Positions 9,042 to 17,061 of a stretch of 21,282 nt of DNA are shown here, one piece after another. A program made the translations under genes and the position numbers. The notes under the pieces were generated by a model that saw nothing but the letters and a program-made list of their open reading frames with translations, was not told the origin of the DNA and ran no database searches. Every line of letters begins with the position of its first letter. Positions within the stretch are counted from its first letter, which is position 1. The DNA comes from Mycoemilia scoparia (Eukaryota; Kickxellomycota; Kickxellomycetes; Kickxellales; Kickxellaceae), in NCBI GenBank assembly GCA_027575805.1, contig JANBPU010000195.1, forward strand, positions 1-21,282, given 5' to 3'.

Positions 9042-9149
9042 ATATGGGTAACAATTTTTGAAGGGTGAAAGTTCACTAGTAAAACTGGACATCTATTTGG
9101 CTGTGATTGCCTCTATAAATATTCACCCTTCAAAAATTATTGCCCATAT
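9042..9149 (+). repeat. MITE-like inverted-repeat element, copy D
   Basis: A 108-bp element. The left end is ATATGGGTAACAATTTTTGAAGGG. The right end is CACCCTTCAAAAATTATTGC followed by CCATAT. These form near-perfect inverted ends of about 27 bases. The interior ATTTGGCTGTGATTGCCTCTA matches copy B. It forms the right border of the composite insertion, and immediately outside it the right part of dispersed repeat R resumes. Confidence 0.85.
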
Positions 9150-9263
9150 ATCAGAACTATTACAATTTTTAAAAATTGTTATTCAAATTTATGTTATATT
9201 TTGCTGGGGCCCGCCCACAGCCATTGTGTGTGGCCGATCAGTAGTGAAATCCGACTATATACA
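9150..9263 (+). repeat. Dispersed repeat R, right part of interrupted copy R1
   Basis: Aligns by eye with about 19063-19180: shared blocks are ATCAGAAC, TTTGCTGGG, GCCATTGTGTGTG, GATCAGTAG and AAATCCGACTATATACA. Together with 7313-7513 it makes one full-length copy. It ends shortly before the 3' end of the nicotinamide riboside kinase gene. Confidence 0.8.
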
Positions 9264-9300
9264 TTTATATGTTTATTGGCAATAAAATATATATCTGTGA

Positions 9301-10515
9301 CTATTTCAATGATTCAAGGATAGTGTCAACACACCTTGCAAGTGATTCGGATGGCATGGTACTTGTGGTTGAAAGAATTGTCAAATTCTTTTGGTAGTCT
9401 GCTAGACTTAAGTTTGCATGTCCACTTTTCTTATAGTCATTGTCATTATACGATTCTATGGGTTCTCCAGAGGCTTCTGGATACTTTTTGATAAGAGCAT
9501 AGTGAAACTTAAGGAAATTTGGCCACACCAAGTTGTCAAAATAGCCTGGTGGATCGACCCATATTCCTTCCTTTGTTGCATACGCAGACCTCGCTTCACG
9601 TCGCGTTCTAAGAATCCTTGGATTGGCAGTGAAAAATATCTTAACATCGCATACATCTCCAGGCAGAAGATGCTTTTCAGCACCTTGTTCAACAATGTTT
9701 CTATCATTAAACAACAAAATACCGTCAACCAAAACTAGCTTGACATTGTTGAAGGGAGATGCGTTGCCACTAGTAGTTTCTTTAGAAGCACCCTCTGTGG
9801 ACGATATACTCTTTTCAATCCTTTCTTTTAAAATTTTAAGATCCTTATCTGATATGACCTTGTTAACATCTTCAGATGGGTTTGCCCACCGAGAAGCATA
9901 ATGGTCTTTAATCTCTTGGATTTCGAGCTGCTTGTCAGAACTAGCACTGCTCCTTTGTAAAATAGAAAGCTTTTCAAGGTTTATCTTGGCCTTTTGTATA
10001 TCTTTTACAAATTTCGTCATGTCGAAGGCATCTGGACAATCCCAATCTTCCAATCCAGTTTCCATGTGAATCGGGATCTGGCTGTCTGGCTATATATATA
10101 TATATATATAATCCCAACTGATTGTTAATTTGTTTTCTTTGATAAAATGACTTTGGCTTAGTGGTTCTGATGGCAACAGTACATGACATACAACTACCTT
10201 ATAATATTCATCTTGATGGATCACGACCGTTTCAGGAAACAGTTTAACGAGGTTAAGAGCAATGGTCTATAATGCATACATAACAAAGCAACATTTACAA
10301 TATAGATTAGCTGAATAATGCCCTGAAATCTGACTTTGCATACAATGAGTATATAAGGATTGTTGGCTTACAGTTTTACCAGAACAGGAAGGCCCACTAT
10401 ACACATATTAATTAACATCAATTAGAGAATCTTTTTCTTAAATATCACAAACATTTTTATTAAAATTTTTATAGTTTTACCTCAATCCCACTGTTAAAAC
10501 ATTATAATGATTCAT
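9301..10515 (-). CDS. NRK1: Nicotinamide riboside kinase, four exons
   Basis: Exons on the minus strand: 10515-10481 (35 nt), 10396-10372 (25 nt), 10266-10198 (69 nt) and 10089-9301 (789 nt including TAG). All three introns (84, 105 and 108 nt) have GT and AG ends, and the phases join cleanly into 305 residues. The enzyme phosphorylates nicotinamide riboside to NMN in the cytosolic NAD+ salvage route. The Walker A loop GPSCSGKT (residues 13-20) is split from the start by a micro-exon. HQDEYYKPDSQIPI (37-50) matches the family's substrate and catalytic Asp region, with Asp39 as the likely catalytic residue. DGILLF and the RREAR...PPGYFDNLVWPNFLKF block match the lid and C-terminal part of the family. 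At 305 residues it is longer than the roughly 200-240 typical of yeast and human enzymes. The extra length is a charged helical insert around residues 75-145 and a longer C-terminus. The last intron ends in a (TA)10 run instead of a pyrimidine tract. Confidence 0.9.
10091..10110. repeat. (TA)10 microsatellite at a 3' splice site
   Basis: Ten perfect TA units lie immediately upstream of the intron-3 acceptor of the nicotinamide riboside kinase gene. The last TA unit supplies the A of the AG. The run replaces the usual pyrimidine-rich tract, so length changes could alter splicing of exon 4. Confidence 0.9.
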
Positions 10516-11646
10516 TATTAACAAGACTCTCTAGATAGGAGAAAGAAAGAAAGTTGTTCACAATGGTATCTGGTTTAAAATAAGGGACTTGCGGTATTGG
10601 AATATCAATGGATTGATCACATTTATATCTCGAAGATCAAAGAGCATGATCTGTTACTTATGGGGCTTATAGAATAAAAGGTATTTTGCATATCTAAACA
10701 TGTGACCCTGGGAGAGTAAATTGGTCTAAAAAATGTATATCTAGATAGACAGTTCGAATACTAAGATATTATTAAGCACCTTAGGTAGAAAAGCCGCAAA
10801 TTTCAAATGATTAGGATGTATTATATGTGAGGAAAATACATACAGTTATACAAATGAGTACATGAGTATTGTGTTATACTCCATTTCCAAATAATTAATT
10901 GAGATATTATGTATGCAAATGTATTGCTTGTATTCAATTAAGAATTTGGTAGCAAGCGGGGCTTACATTACTAATTCCCAAAATAATTCTCGTTATAGGT
11001 AATAAGTTTCAACTACATTTTAAAGTCACAACTAGCATATGATCTCCACGTAGGATTAATTGGTTGAGAGATAGATAGAGAGAGAAAAGCTAACAATACT
11101 CTCTATCTTTTGGTCATTTATAATGTTGCAAACAATTTTCAAATCTAGTTTTTATTTACTCAGTTCCTTGGCATTACATAGTTTGGAATATAATGTATGC
11201 GTAGTTTGTTGCAAACATCTTGAGAAATATATATATCACACTTGAATAGATTATTATTCAAAAGAATATGATGGGCATTTCTGGAATCAAGATCATTCAT
11301 GCTCCGCAGCCACAAATAGTGGGCAGTCTGAGCAAGAGACAGACGCTTTTGTGACAAATAAAATGTTGATATAGAGAAATTTTATTTGGGCATAGTTTTT
11401 GGGTTTGTTTTTTGAAATTGAAATAAAATCTCACTTTTATAAATTTTTGTGCTAGTCGTTTACTTTAGAGTTTTAAAAAACTGAGAAAATGGCTTGGGAG
11501 GCTCAGTTTGTTAATCGCGCTACCTGGTTTAGCAGAGTATCTGGAGGGCCACCAAAATTCTTGGCATGGAATTTTTGATATTGGTAGTCGAAAACAGTTT
11601 ACAGTTGTGGCTAAATGGGGCTGGCTCTATGACTTTAAAGAAAACG
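10516..11646. other. Intergenic region between divergent NRK and secreted-peptide genes
   Basis: About 1.1 kb, AT-rich, separating a minus-strand and a plus-strand gene; it should carry both promoters. A 65-codon minus-strand frame at 11160-11357 begins with TTG and has no recognisable features. A GA-rich microsatellite-like stretch lies near 11067-11088. No other element can be supported. Confidence 0.4.
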
Positions 11647-11654
11647 TATAAATA
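11647..11654 (+). promoter_or_regulatory. TATA box of the secreted-peptide gene
   Basis: TATAAATA lies 119-126 bases upstream of the ATG at 11773, at a sensible distance for a transcription start about 30 bases downstream and a leader of roughly 90 bases. The leader is rich in CA and ACA repeats and has no upstream ATG that I can see. Confidence 0.65.
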
Positions 11655-11772
11655 GCATCCCGTGGTCAACAACAACAAAGTTTAAGTCATTCAAATTACA
11701 ATTCAATACATATACACATATACACACATTTATATACATAACTACAGTTACACATAAATCAACTATTTCAAC

Positions 11773-12054
11773 ATGAAGTTCTACACATCCATTTTACTTA
11801 TTACTCTTTTGGCTACTGCCTCTGTTCTTTCTGCTCCAATGCCAGGAGGTGGTGGAGACCATAACTCTGACTCTGACAGTTTGTCAAATAGCTGCACGTG
11901 CTCTACATCCAGCAATGGCGGATCTCTTGAAAAACGAGGTGGGGATGAAGAGTCCAGTGATAGTGACAAAGACAAATGCTGTGATTCTGAAGAAGGCAAT
12001 GGAGATGAAGATTCAGAAGACGAGGGAGACGAAGAGGAGAAAGAAGAAGAATAA
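11773..12054 (+). CDS. Small secreted acidic protein precursor with a Kex2-type site
   Basis: Encodes 93 residues. The N-terminus is a textbook signal peptide (MKFYTSILLITLLATASVLSA), with likely cleavage after Ala21 (SVLSA then PMPGG). The mature part is Gly/Asp/Ser-rich. A CTC pair (Cys41, Cys43) is followed by LEKR at residues 52-55, a typical Kex2 processing site in fungal pro-peptides. After that site comes a very acidic tail with a CC pair (Cys69, Cys70) ending in runs of Glu. The four Cys could pair, or bind metal if the product stays uncut. Start context is AACATGA, the only Met before the signal peptide, with a TATA box upstream and AATAAA at 12144-12149 downstream. No known family is recognised. 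It could be a peptide hormone-like precursor, an effector-like or cell-wall-associated peptide, or a calcium-binding secreted protein. Function is not assigned. Confidence 0.75.
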   Translation: MKFYTSILLITLLATASVLSAPMPGGGGDHNSDSDSLSNSCTCSTSSNGGSLEKRGGDEESSDSDKDKCCDSEEGNGDEDSEDEGDEEEKEEE

Positions 12055-12143
12055 ATAAATAAATACATGATAGACATTCACATTCCTTTTCAACTCATTT
12101 TCTATATACATTATAGCTCTCATTTTTATAATAACCTAAAAGA

Positions 12144-12149
12144 AATAAA
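12144..12149 (+). terminator. Likely polyadenylation signal of the secreted-peptide gene
   Basis: AATAAA about 90 bases after the TAA at 12052-12054, in an AT-rich 3' flank. An overlapping ATAAATAAATA run directly at the stop codon is an alternative, but it is probably too close to the coding end. Confidence 0.45.
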
Positions 12150-12863
12150 AACATACTTATTTATTTACGTTGTGTAAAAACAGGTATCTAAGAATTTATA
12201 ATTAATACTATTTGGACAGATGAACGTATATGATTTATTTGGCTTGGGGTCTAAAAGGTTCTCTATTTCAGCTTAACGGAATTACCGAAATGGTCAAAGC
12301 AAAATGATCAGATAACTTAAAACTCCATACACAAGAATATTGGTTTCAAGTGTTATGATTGGCTAGATTATACTTCAATGTTTACACCAAAAACTTGAAA
12401 CCAAGAAAATAGTTTGGTTGAAGCCAACGAATTGACAGAATTATAGAAGTCACTTATAATGATGACGATAATACACACTCCCGCAATTGCTGGTCAGCAA
12501 TAGCAGTAGCAGCAATTGATTAGAAAACAGGGTCAGCGCAAGCAAAGGCGTAAACATTGAAGCAGCTCGTGACAAAGCTGCAACCTGCTGCTGGCAATAA
12601 TTAGAAATAACAGGGGGTTTAGTTGCATACGAAGATTATATCAAAAAAGACGAAAAGCGTGTCCCCTCTTGATACTTTGAAGTTGCCTTATTATTATTGG
12701 TAGGCTGTGTCGCCATCTTTGTTTAACTCTTGTCCGCTTTTTCTCTGGCCTCTCAACCTTTTCTACTATATAGTATATATTGTTGATACAGAACATACCA
12801 GTGTGTTTATTTGTCGTGTATTATTATCAAAAAGTTACAACAACTTGTTCTCGCTATATATCG
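12150..12863. promoter_or_regulatory. Upstream region of the KDM3-type demethylase gene
   Basis: About 700 bp without a gene. It contains a perfect 12-base inverted repeat (TTGGTTTCAAGT at 12340-12351, ACTTGAAACCAA at 12393-12404). A CAATTGCTG/CAGCAATTG pair lies near 12483-12518. A T/C-rich stretch at about 12718-12765 is followed by TATATAG at 12767-12773, a plausible TATA element about 107 bases before the chosen ATG. No binding factor can be named. Confidence 0.4.
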
Positions 12864-12893
12864 ATGTTATATATTGATCATGTCTATTCTTGA
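12864..12893 (+). promoter_or_regulatory. Overlapping upstream ORF of the KDM3-type gene
   Basis: An ATG at 12864 opens a nine-codon frame that ends at TGA 12891-12893, in a different frame from the main ORF and spanning its ATG at 12880. If the mRNA starts near the TATA-like element at 12767, ribosomes meet this ATG first. That would lower translation of the main protein unless it is bypassed by leaky scanning. Its context (ATCGATGT) has a pyrimidine (T) at -3 and so is weak, which allows bypass. Confidence 0.5.
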
Positions 12894-15800
12894 TAATCCA
12901 CAGCCACCACCACTAAATGAGCCTTCAAATGGGAAGCCCCCTACCATTGAGTTCAATTGTGACCAAGAGAAAATGCTTCGGGATATGGCACTCGAAATTG
13001 CTCGTCTAAAGAATAAGGGCGACAAATTTGGTATTGTACTTCAGCCAAATAATGGAGAAAAAATTGAAGATAAAAAGGCAGAAGACGCAGTTTCTATCAA
13101 TAACAGCAATGGTGCTGCCGTGGCATCACAGGAGCCTCCAGCAGATAACGAAAACAAGGGCTTGGCTATCCTCGAAACAACAACCATTTCAGAGGAAAAG
13201 GCTGATGGTACTGATCCTAATATCCAGAAGCAAGAGCAACAGCAAGACAATGGGCTAATGCCACAATCGCAATCACAGCAAGAGCAGCAATCTCAAGCGA
13301 CAGGACAGGAATCCAATGTTGCTATTGCTGTTGATAAGAACAGCCTCGATAAAGAGACAGAAAAGGATTCTGTGTTTGAATGGGTGTTGGGATGCGTGTT
13401 GGGAAGAAGCAAATCATCTGAGGTCGACTTGGCAACAAAGTCTCAGATAAAGGATATTTGGAACAAAATGGTTAAAGATGCCCACGAGGAATTGGAACTA
13501 CGACAGAAACAACAAAAAGAAAAAGAGGAAATAGATTCAGAAGCAATGTCGGCTACTAATGGCAATAAGCTTAACGAAAGCGCACTTGGGACACCACTAT
13601 CGATTTCATCTCAAGTATCTCCAAAGAACCCCCATGGAATTATTGGTAAAAAAAAGAAGCAGCCACCACAAGCATTTCTTCGGGATTATTGGGAATTCCA
13701 TGTTAAAGATCATGCGTATCCTAGAGACCCATATGAGTGGTATGAGAATGCGTTGGCAACTGGGTCGCCCGCACTTCCTGGCGAACCAATGGTACATGTA
13801 GACTTGGCCAGCGTTGACCCTAAAGTCATTGAAGAAAATAAAGAGCGCTTTTCTTTATACGTACAAGAGAGTGGATGTCTGAATTACTCAAGAAGTACCA
13901 TATTATCAATGTGTCTGGCTTGTATTCGACGCCAAGCTGGTGATGGGTGCCGATTCAGTGGCATTAGGGCCCTTATCGTGACGAAGGAAGCGACGAAAGA
14001 AGTCACAAAGACGCCCAAAAGGAAAGGCATAAAGGAAAGCACAAAAGTTAGATACTATGAAGGCCCGGCGTTTATATCATCGCGCGATTTTTATAAAAGT
14101 GAGATTGTGAGTTTTTCGTTGCCTCATTCGCAGATAGTTCCCGAAGAGTATAGGGATTTGGCGAAATGGCTGTTTCATGAGTCACCACCAGGAAGTCAAG
14201 AGCGCAGCTGGATTGAGAAGACTATAATTATTTATACTTCAAAAATGTATCTGAAGATGCTAAAAGACGAGCAAGTATTTATGAGGGATTTTACTGATGC
14301 TGAGCGAGAAGACGAACCACTTCATGCTTGTAATAACAAGCCGTGTCTTCTTAAGCGCCCAGTGCCCGAGATACGTGAATTGTGTGATGGATGTGATACC
14401 AGTGTCTGGGCTGGCTTCTATTTTTGTCCAATTTGTGGGTATGCTATTTGTAAACAATGTTTTTTGTCATGGGATGACTCGATGGTAAAAAAGCCAGTGG
14501 TTTCCAGCCAAGAACTTAAAGTTCTAAAGCCGGGCAAAATAACAACGTGTTTGAGAAAGCGAGTTGCTCCAAAAGATTTGAGAGTTATATTGCATAAAAA
14601 GACCATGTTTTTAAGGGCATCAAAGTTTACGAAGAGTGAGGTTGACTATATGGTCAACAAGATTCAGAAAGCCATTTCGATGTATGAAGAGGATCTGAAT
14701 ACCAAGAAGATTATGGATGGAAGTAGCTATGATGAAGTCGAGGGCGGTATTAGCGAAGAAAGAAGACGAGAATTGATGGAGGAGAGTAATAGGATTGGGT
14801 GGATGGCTAATACGATTCCACCACAACTTGAAGAGTGGGAGAGGCCAGTGATCCGGGTTGAAGCTGGCAAGATAAGCCTTGAGGAGTTTTCAAGATTATG
14901 GCGAGCCAACAATGTGATAGTTGTAACTGGGCTACTTGATCACATCAATCGCAAACAATGGACCCCACAATGGCTATCCAAAAACCACGGTAATGAGGCA
15001 GTCGAGATCCTTGATTGTGCGAGATATGGGGCCAGTGTTGGGGTGTGGAAGCTCAAAGAATTCTTTCATTATTTCGATCAGGATATTGATGCAATTGATA
15101 TTCCCCTGGAACTTGCAGTCCGTGATGACACAGATCTTGATGATCATACCGATGATGAGGAAGAGTACATGACAGAGAAAAAGAAGCAGAACAATTTCCG
15201 CGGTAAACGTATTATCAAAAAGAAAGTTAATGACATCCAGCTTTCTGACATGAGGTGGGTCGATAAGCTAACCTATCTAAAAAACGGTATTCTAAAAATC
15301 AAAGACTGGCCACCAAAGGAAGATTTCAAGTCCAGACTTCCCGATCATTTCAAAGATTATATGAATGTTTTGCCATTCCAGGCTTATACAAATCCAGATG
15401 GTTTGGCTAACCTTGCCAGCTGGCTTCCAAAGGGAGCATGCCCACCAGATCTTGGACCAAAGATGTATCTTGCCTACGGTTCTTGGGACGATAAAGGTGG
15501 ACCGGGCACCACTAATCTTCATTGTGATATGGCAGATGCGGCCAATCTTATGGTATATTGCTCAAAAGACTTTTTGCGAAAGAACAAGATACCTATTCCT
15601 GGAATATGGACACCAGATATGGATCTGCCATCAACTACATCAGTACCAGCAGTAGCCCCAGAAGTGCCAGCGCCAGAAACTACAGTGGGCGTAACACCAA
15701 TCGATACTCCTCAAGCTCAAAATGGTGCCGATAAGCAGATCGACACTAAACCAATACTAGGTGCAGAAGTACCACTGCAAGTTAAAATGGATGTTGAGGA

Positions 15801-17061
15801 GCCAGCTAATGTTATGGCAGAGTCGGAACCTGTATCTTCTCAGGCCCAAAATGGTGCTGATGATAAGCAGCCTGTTAATAGTAAGATAGAGCCAGAGCCA
15901 GAGGCACGCCAAGTACACCAAAAAGATTCCAGCGATCAGGGTAATATTGAGCCAAAGAAAGCGTCAGAGCCTGAGACTAATGAGGTCGAAGAAGAACATG
16001 ATCTTAAGCCAGCAGCAGCAGTGTGGGATATATATCCACCAGGAGACTTGCCAGTTATTCGCGAATATCTGAAAAAACGTCACAAAAGAATGGGATATGA
16101 CATTGGTGATGTTGATGTGATTCATAATCAAGATTCATTCCTAACCACTGATATGCGAAAGAGATTGTATGATCCAGAAAAAGGTAAAAAAGTACGAGGT
16201 TGGAGGATTTACCAAAACCCAGGAGACGCTGTTTTTGTCCCAGCAGGATGTGCACACCAAGTTTGTAATTACGCCAATGCCATAAAGGTTGCTGTGGATT
16301 TTGTTAGTCCTGAGCGAGTTGATCAATGCGAACGAGTAACTAATGAGTTTAGGTCTTTGCCACACGCACATCCACGATCTATGGATGCATTGCAACTAAA
16401 GAATATGTTGTGGTATGCCTTTTCAGGTCTCCAGAATGTTCCTGAATTCTCTCCCAGACCGTTGGGAGACTACATTAAAGAGTACCCAGATGATCCGAAG
16501 TGGCTAGCGAAAAAAGAATCGACTGCAGCAAAAGCGGCAGCATCAGCAGCAGGAACACCGAAAGTTTCAACACCTAGGCGGATGTCTACTAGATCCAATG
16601 CAAAACCTGGGACCTCGAAGCCGCGTGGTAGGCCCAAGAGATCGACACGTAAAAGAGAAGCATCAACGGAGGATGGTACCAATTCAGAATCATTTGCATC
16701 TAGTAGACTTGAAGTTGCAGATACTACTTCTGCAAGTCTAAATGGTGATATGAGCACTTTTGATGGCAACAATGTTGGCAGCAATAGTAACAACTGCCTA
16801 GTAATAAATGAAAGCCAGGAAGATCGAAATATTAATGACGACGCCACCAGTCCTACACCCAAAAGGAGAAAGGGCAATAACGATAATAATGATCGTGGTG
16901 GACATATGGAACAGAATAATAGTAAAGATGTTGAAGGCACTATTGTCGCTGATGAGAGCGGGGTTATAACAGCAGCTGATTATAGCCCAAGAAGGAGTAG
17001 CCGTCGTAATCAAAGTAGAGTCAACTATTCTGCATTTATGGAGGTTGATGATGACTTTTGA
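12880..17061 (+). CDS. KDM3/JMJD1-family JmjC histone demethylase
   Basis: Intronless, 1393 residues from the ATG at 12880; the frame extends 23 codons further upstream but without an ATG. Family members use Fe(II) and 2-oxoglutarate to remove methyl groups from histone H3 Lys9 in the nucleus. The N-terminal 260 residues are Gln/Glu-rich and partly coiled-coil-like. A Cys-bearing region (CLACIRRQAGDGCRF) lies near residue 345. The family zinc finger spans Cys484 to Cys527 and includes CDGCDTSVW and CPICGYAICKQC. The JmjC core carries the Fe ligands His881 and Asp883 (NLHCDMADAANLMVY) and His1126 (VFVPAGCAHQV), followed by VDFVSPE, all as in animal and plant KDM3 proteins. The core is interrupted by a low-complexity insert of about 135 residues (roughly 907-1043). 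An AT-hook-like PRGRPKR lies near residue 1248, and the tail is Ser/Asn-rich with basic clusters. An overlapping upstream ORF may tune translation. H3K9 specificity is inferred from the family. Confidence 0.92.
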   Translation: MSILDNPQPPPLNEPSNGKPPTIEFNCDQEKMLRDMALEIARLKNKGDKFGIVLQPNNGEKIEDKKAEDAVSINNSNGAAVASQEPPADNENKGLAILETTTISEEKADGTDPNIQKQEQQQDNGLMPQSQSQQEQQSQATGQESNVAIAVDKNSLDKETEKDSVFEWVLGCVLGRSKSSEVDLATKSQIKDIWNKMVKDAHEELELRQKQQKEKEEIDSEAMSATNGNKLNESALGTPLSISSQVSPKNPHGIIGKKKKQPPQAFLRDYWEFHVKDHAYPRDPYEWYENALATGSPALPGEPMVHVDLASVDPKVIEENKERFSLYVQESGCLNYSRSTILSMCLACIRRQAGDGCRFSGIRALIVTKEATKEVTKTPKRKGIKESTKVRYYEGPAFISSRDFYKSEIVSFSLPHSQIVPEEYRDLAKWLFHESPPGSQERSWIEKTIIIYTSKMYLKMLKDEQVFMRDFTDAEREDEPLHACNNKPCLLKRPVPEIRELCDGCDTSVWAGFYFCPICGYAICKQCFLSWDDSMVKKPVVSSQELKVLKPGKITTCLRKRVAPKDLRVILHKKTMFLRASKFTKSEVDYMVNKIQKAISMYEEDLNTKKIMDGSSYDEVEGGISEERRRELMEESNRIGWMANTIPPQLEEWERPVIRVEAGKISLEEFSRLWRANNVIVVTGLLDHINRKQWTPQWLSKNHGNEAVEILDCARYGASVGVWKLKEFFHYFDQDIDAIDIPLELAVRDDTDLDDHTDDEEEYMTEKKKQNNFRGKRIIKKKVNDIQLSDMRWVDKLTYLKNGILKIKDWPPKEDFKSRLPDHFKDYMNVLPFQAYTNPDGLANLASWLPKGACPPDLGPKMYLAYGSWDDKGGPGTTNLHCDMADAANLMVYCSKDFLRKNKIPIPGIWTPDMDLPSTTSVPAVAPEVPAPETTVGVTPIDTPQAQNGADKQIDTKPILGAEVPLQVKMDVEEPANVMAESEPVSSQAQNGADDKQPVNSKIEPEPEARQVHQKDSSDQGNIEPKKASEPETNEVEEEHDLKPAAAVWDIYPPGDLPVIREYLKKRHKRMGYDIGDVDVIHNQDSFLTTDMRKRLYDPEKGKKVRGWRIYQNPGDAVFVPAGCAHQVCNYANAIKVAVDFVSPERVDQCERVTNEFRSLPHAHPRSMDALQLKNMLWYAFSGLQNVPEFSPRPLGDYIKEYPDDPKWLAKKESTAAKAAASAAGTPKVSTPRRMSTRSNAKPGTSKPRGRPKRSTRKREASTEDGTNSESFASSRLEVADTTSASLNGDMSTFDGNNVGSNSNNCLVINESQEDRNINDDATSPTPKRRKGNNDNNDRGGHMEQNNSKDVEGTIVADESGVITAADYSPRRSSRRNQSRVNYSAFMEVDDDF

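Larger units (their letters stand above)
7514..9149. mobile_element. Composite insertion of 1636 bp bounded by inverted MITE copies
   Basis: Both ends are copies of the same roughly 110-120-bp MITE in opposite orientation (copy C at 7514-7635, copy D at 9042-9149). The outermost 25 or so bases form inverted repeats sharing TAATTTTTGAAGGGTGA. The DNA just outside is the left part (7313-7513) and right part (9150-9263) of one dispersed repeat, whose unsplit relative is at 18875-19180. The two halves together measure about 315 bp against 306 bp for the unsplit copy, so the whole 1.64 kb is best read as one insertion. TA dinucleotides at both outer borders (TA-TGG and CCA-TA) fit a TA target duplication of the Tc1/mariner kind, but this is inference. 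No transposase is visible, so it would have to be non-autonomous. The interior holds a Cys/His-rich small ORF and other unexplained open frames. Confidence 0.6.

Noticed and set aside
10720..10740. GTTCGAAT resembling a tRNA T-loop
   Set aside because: No acceptor stem, anticodon arm or matching D-arm could be drawn around it.
11160..11357. 65-codon minus-strand frame
   Set aside because: Begins with TTG, no domain recognised, isolated in an AT-rich spacer.
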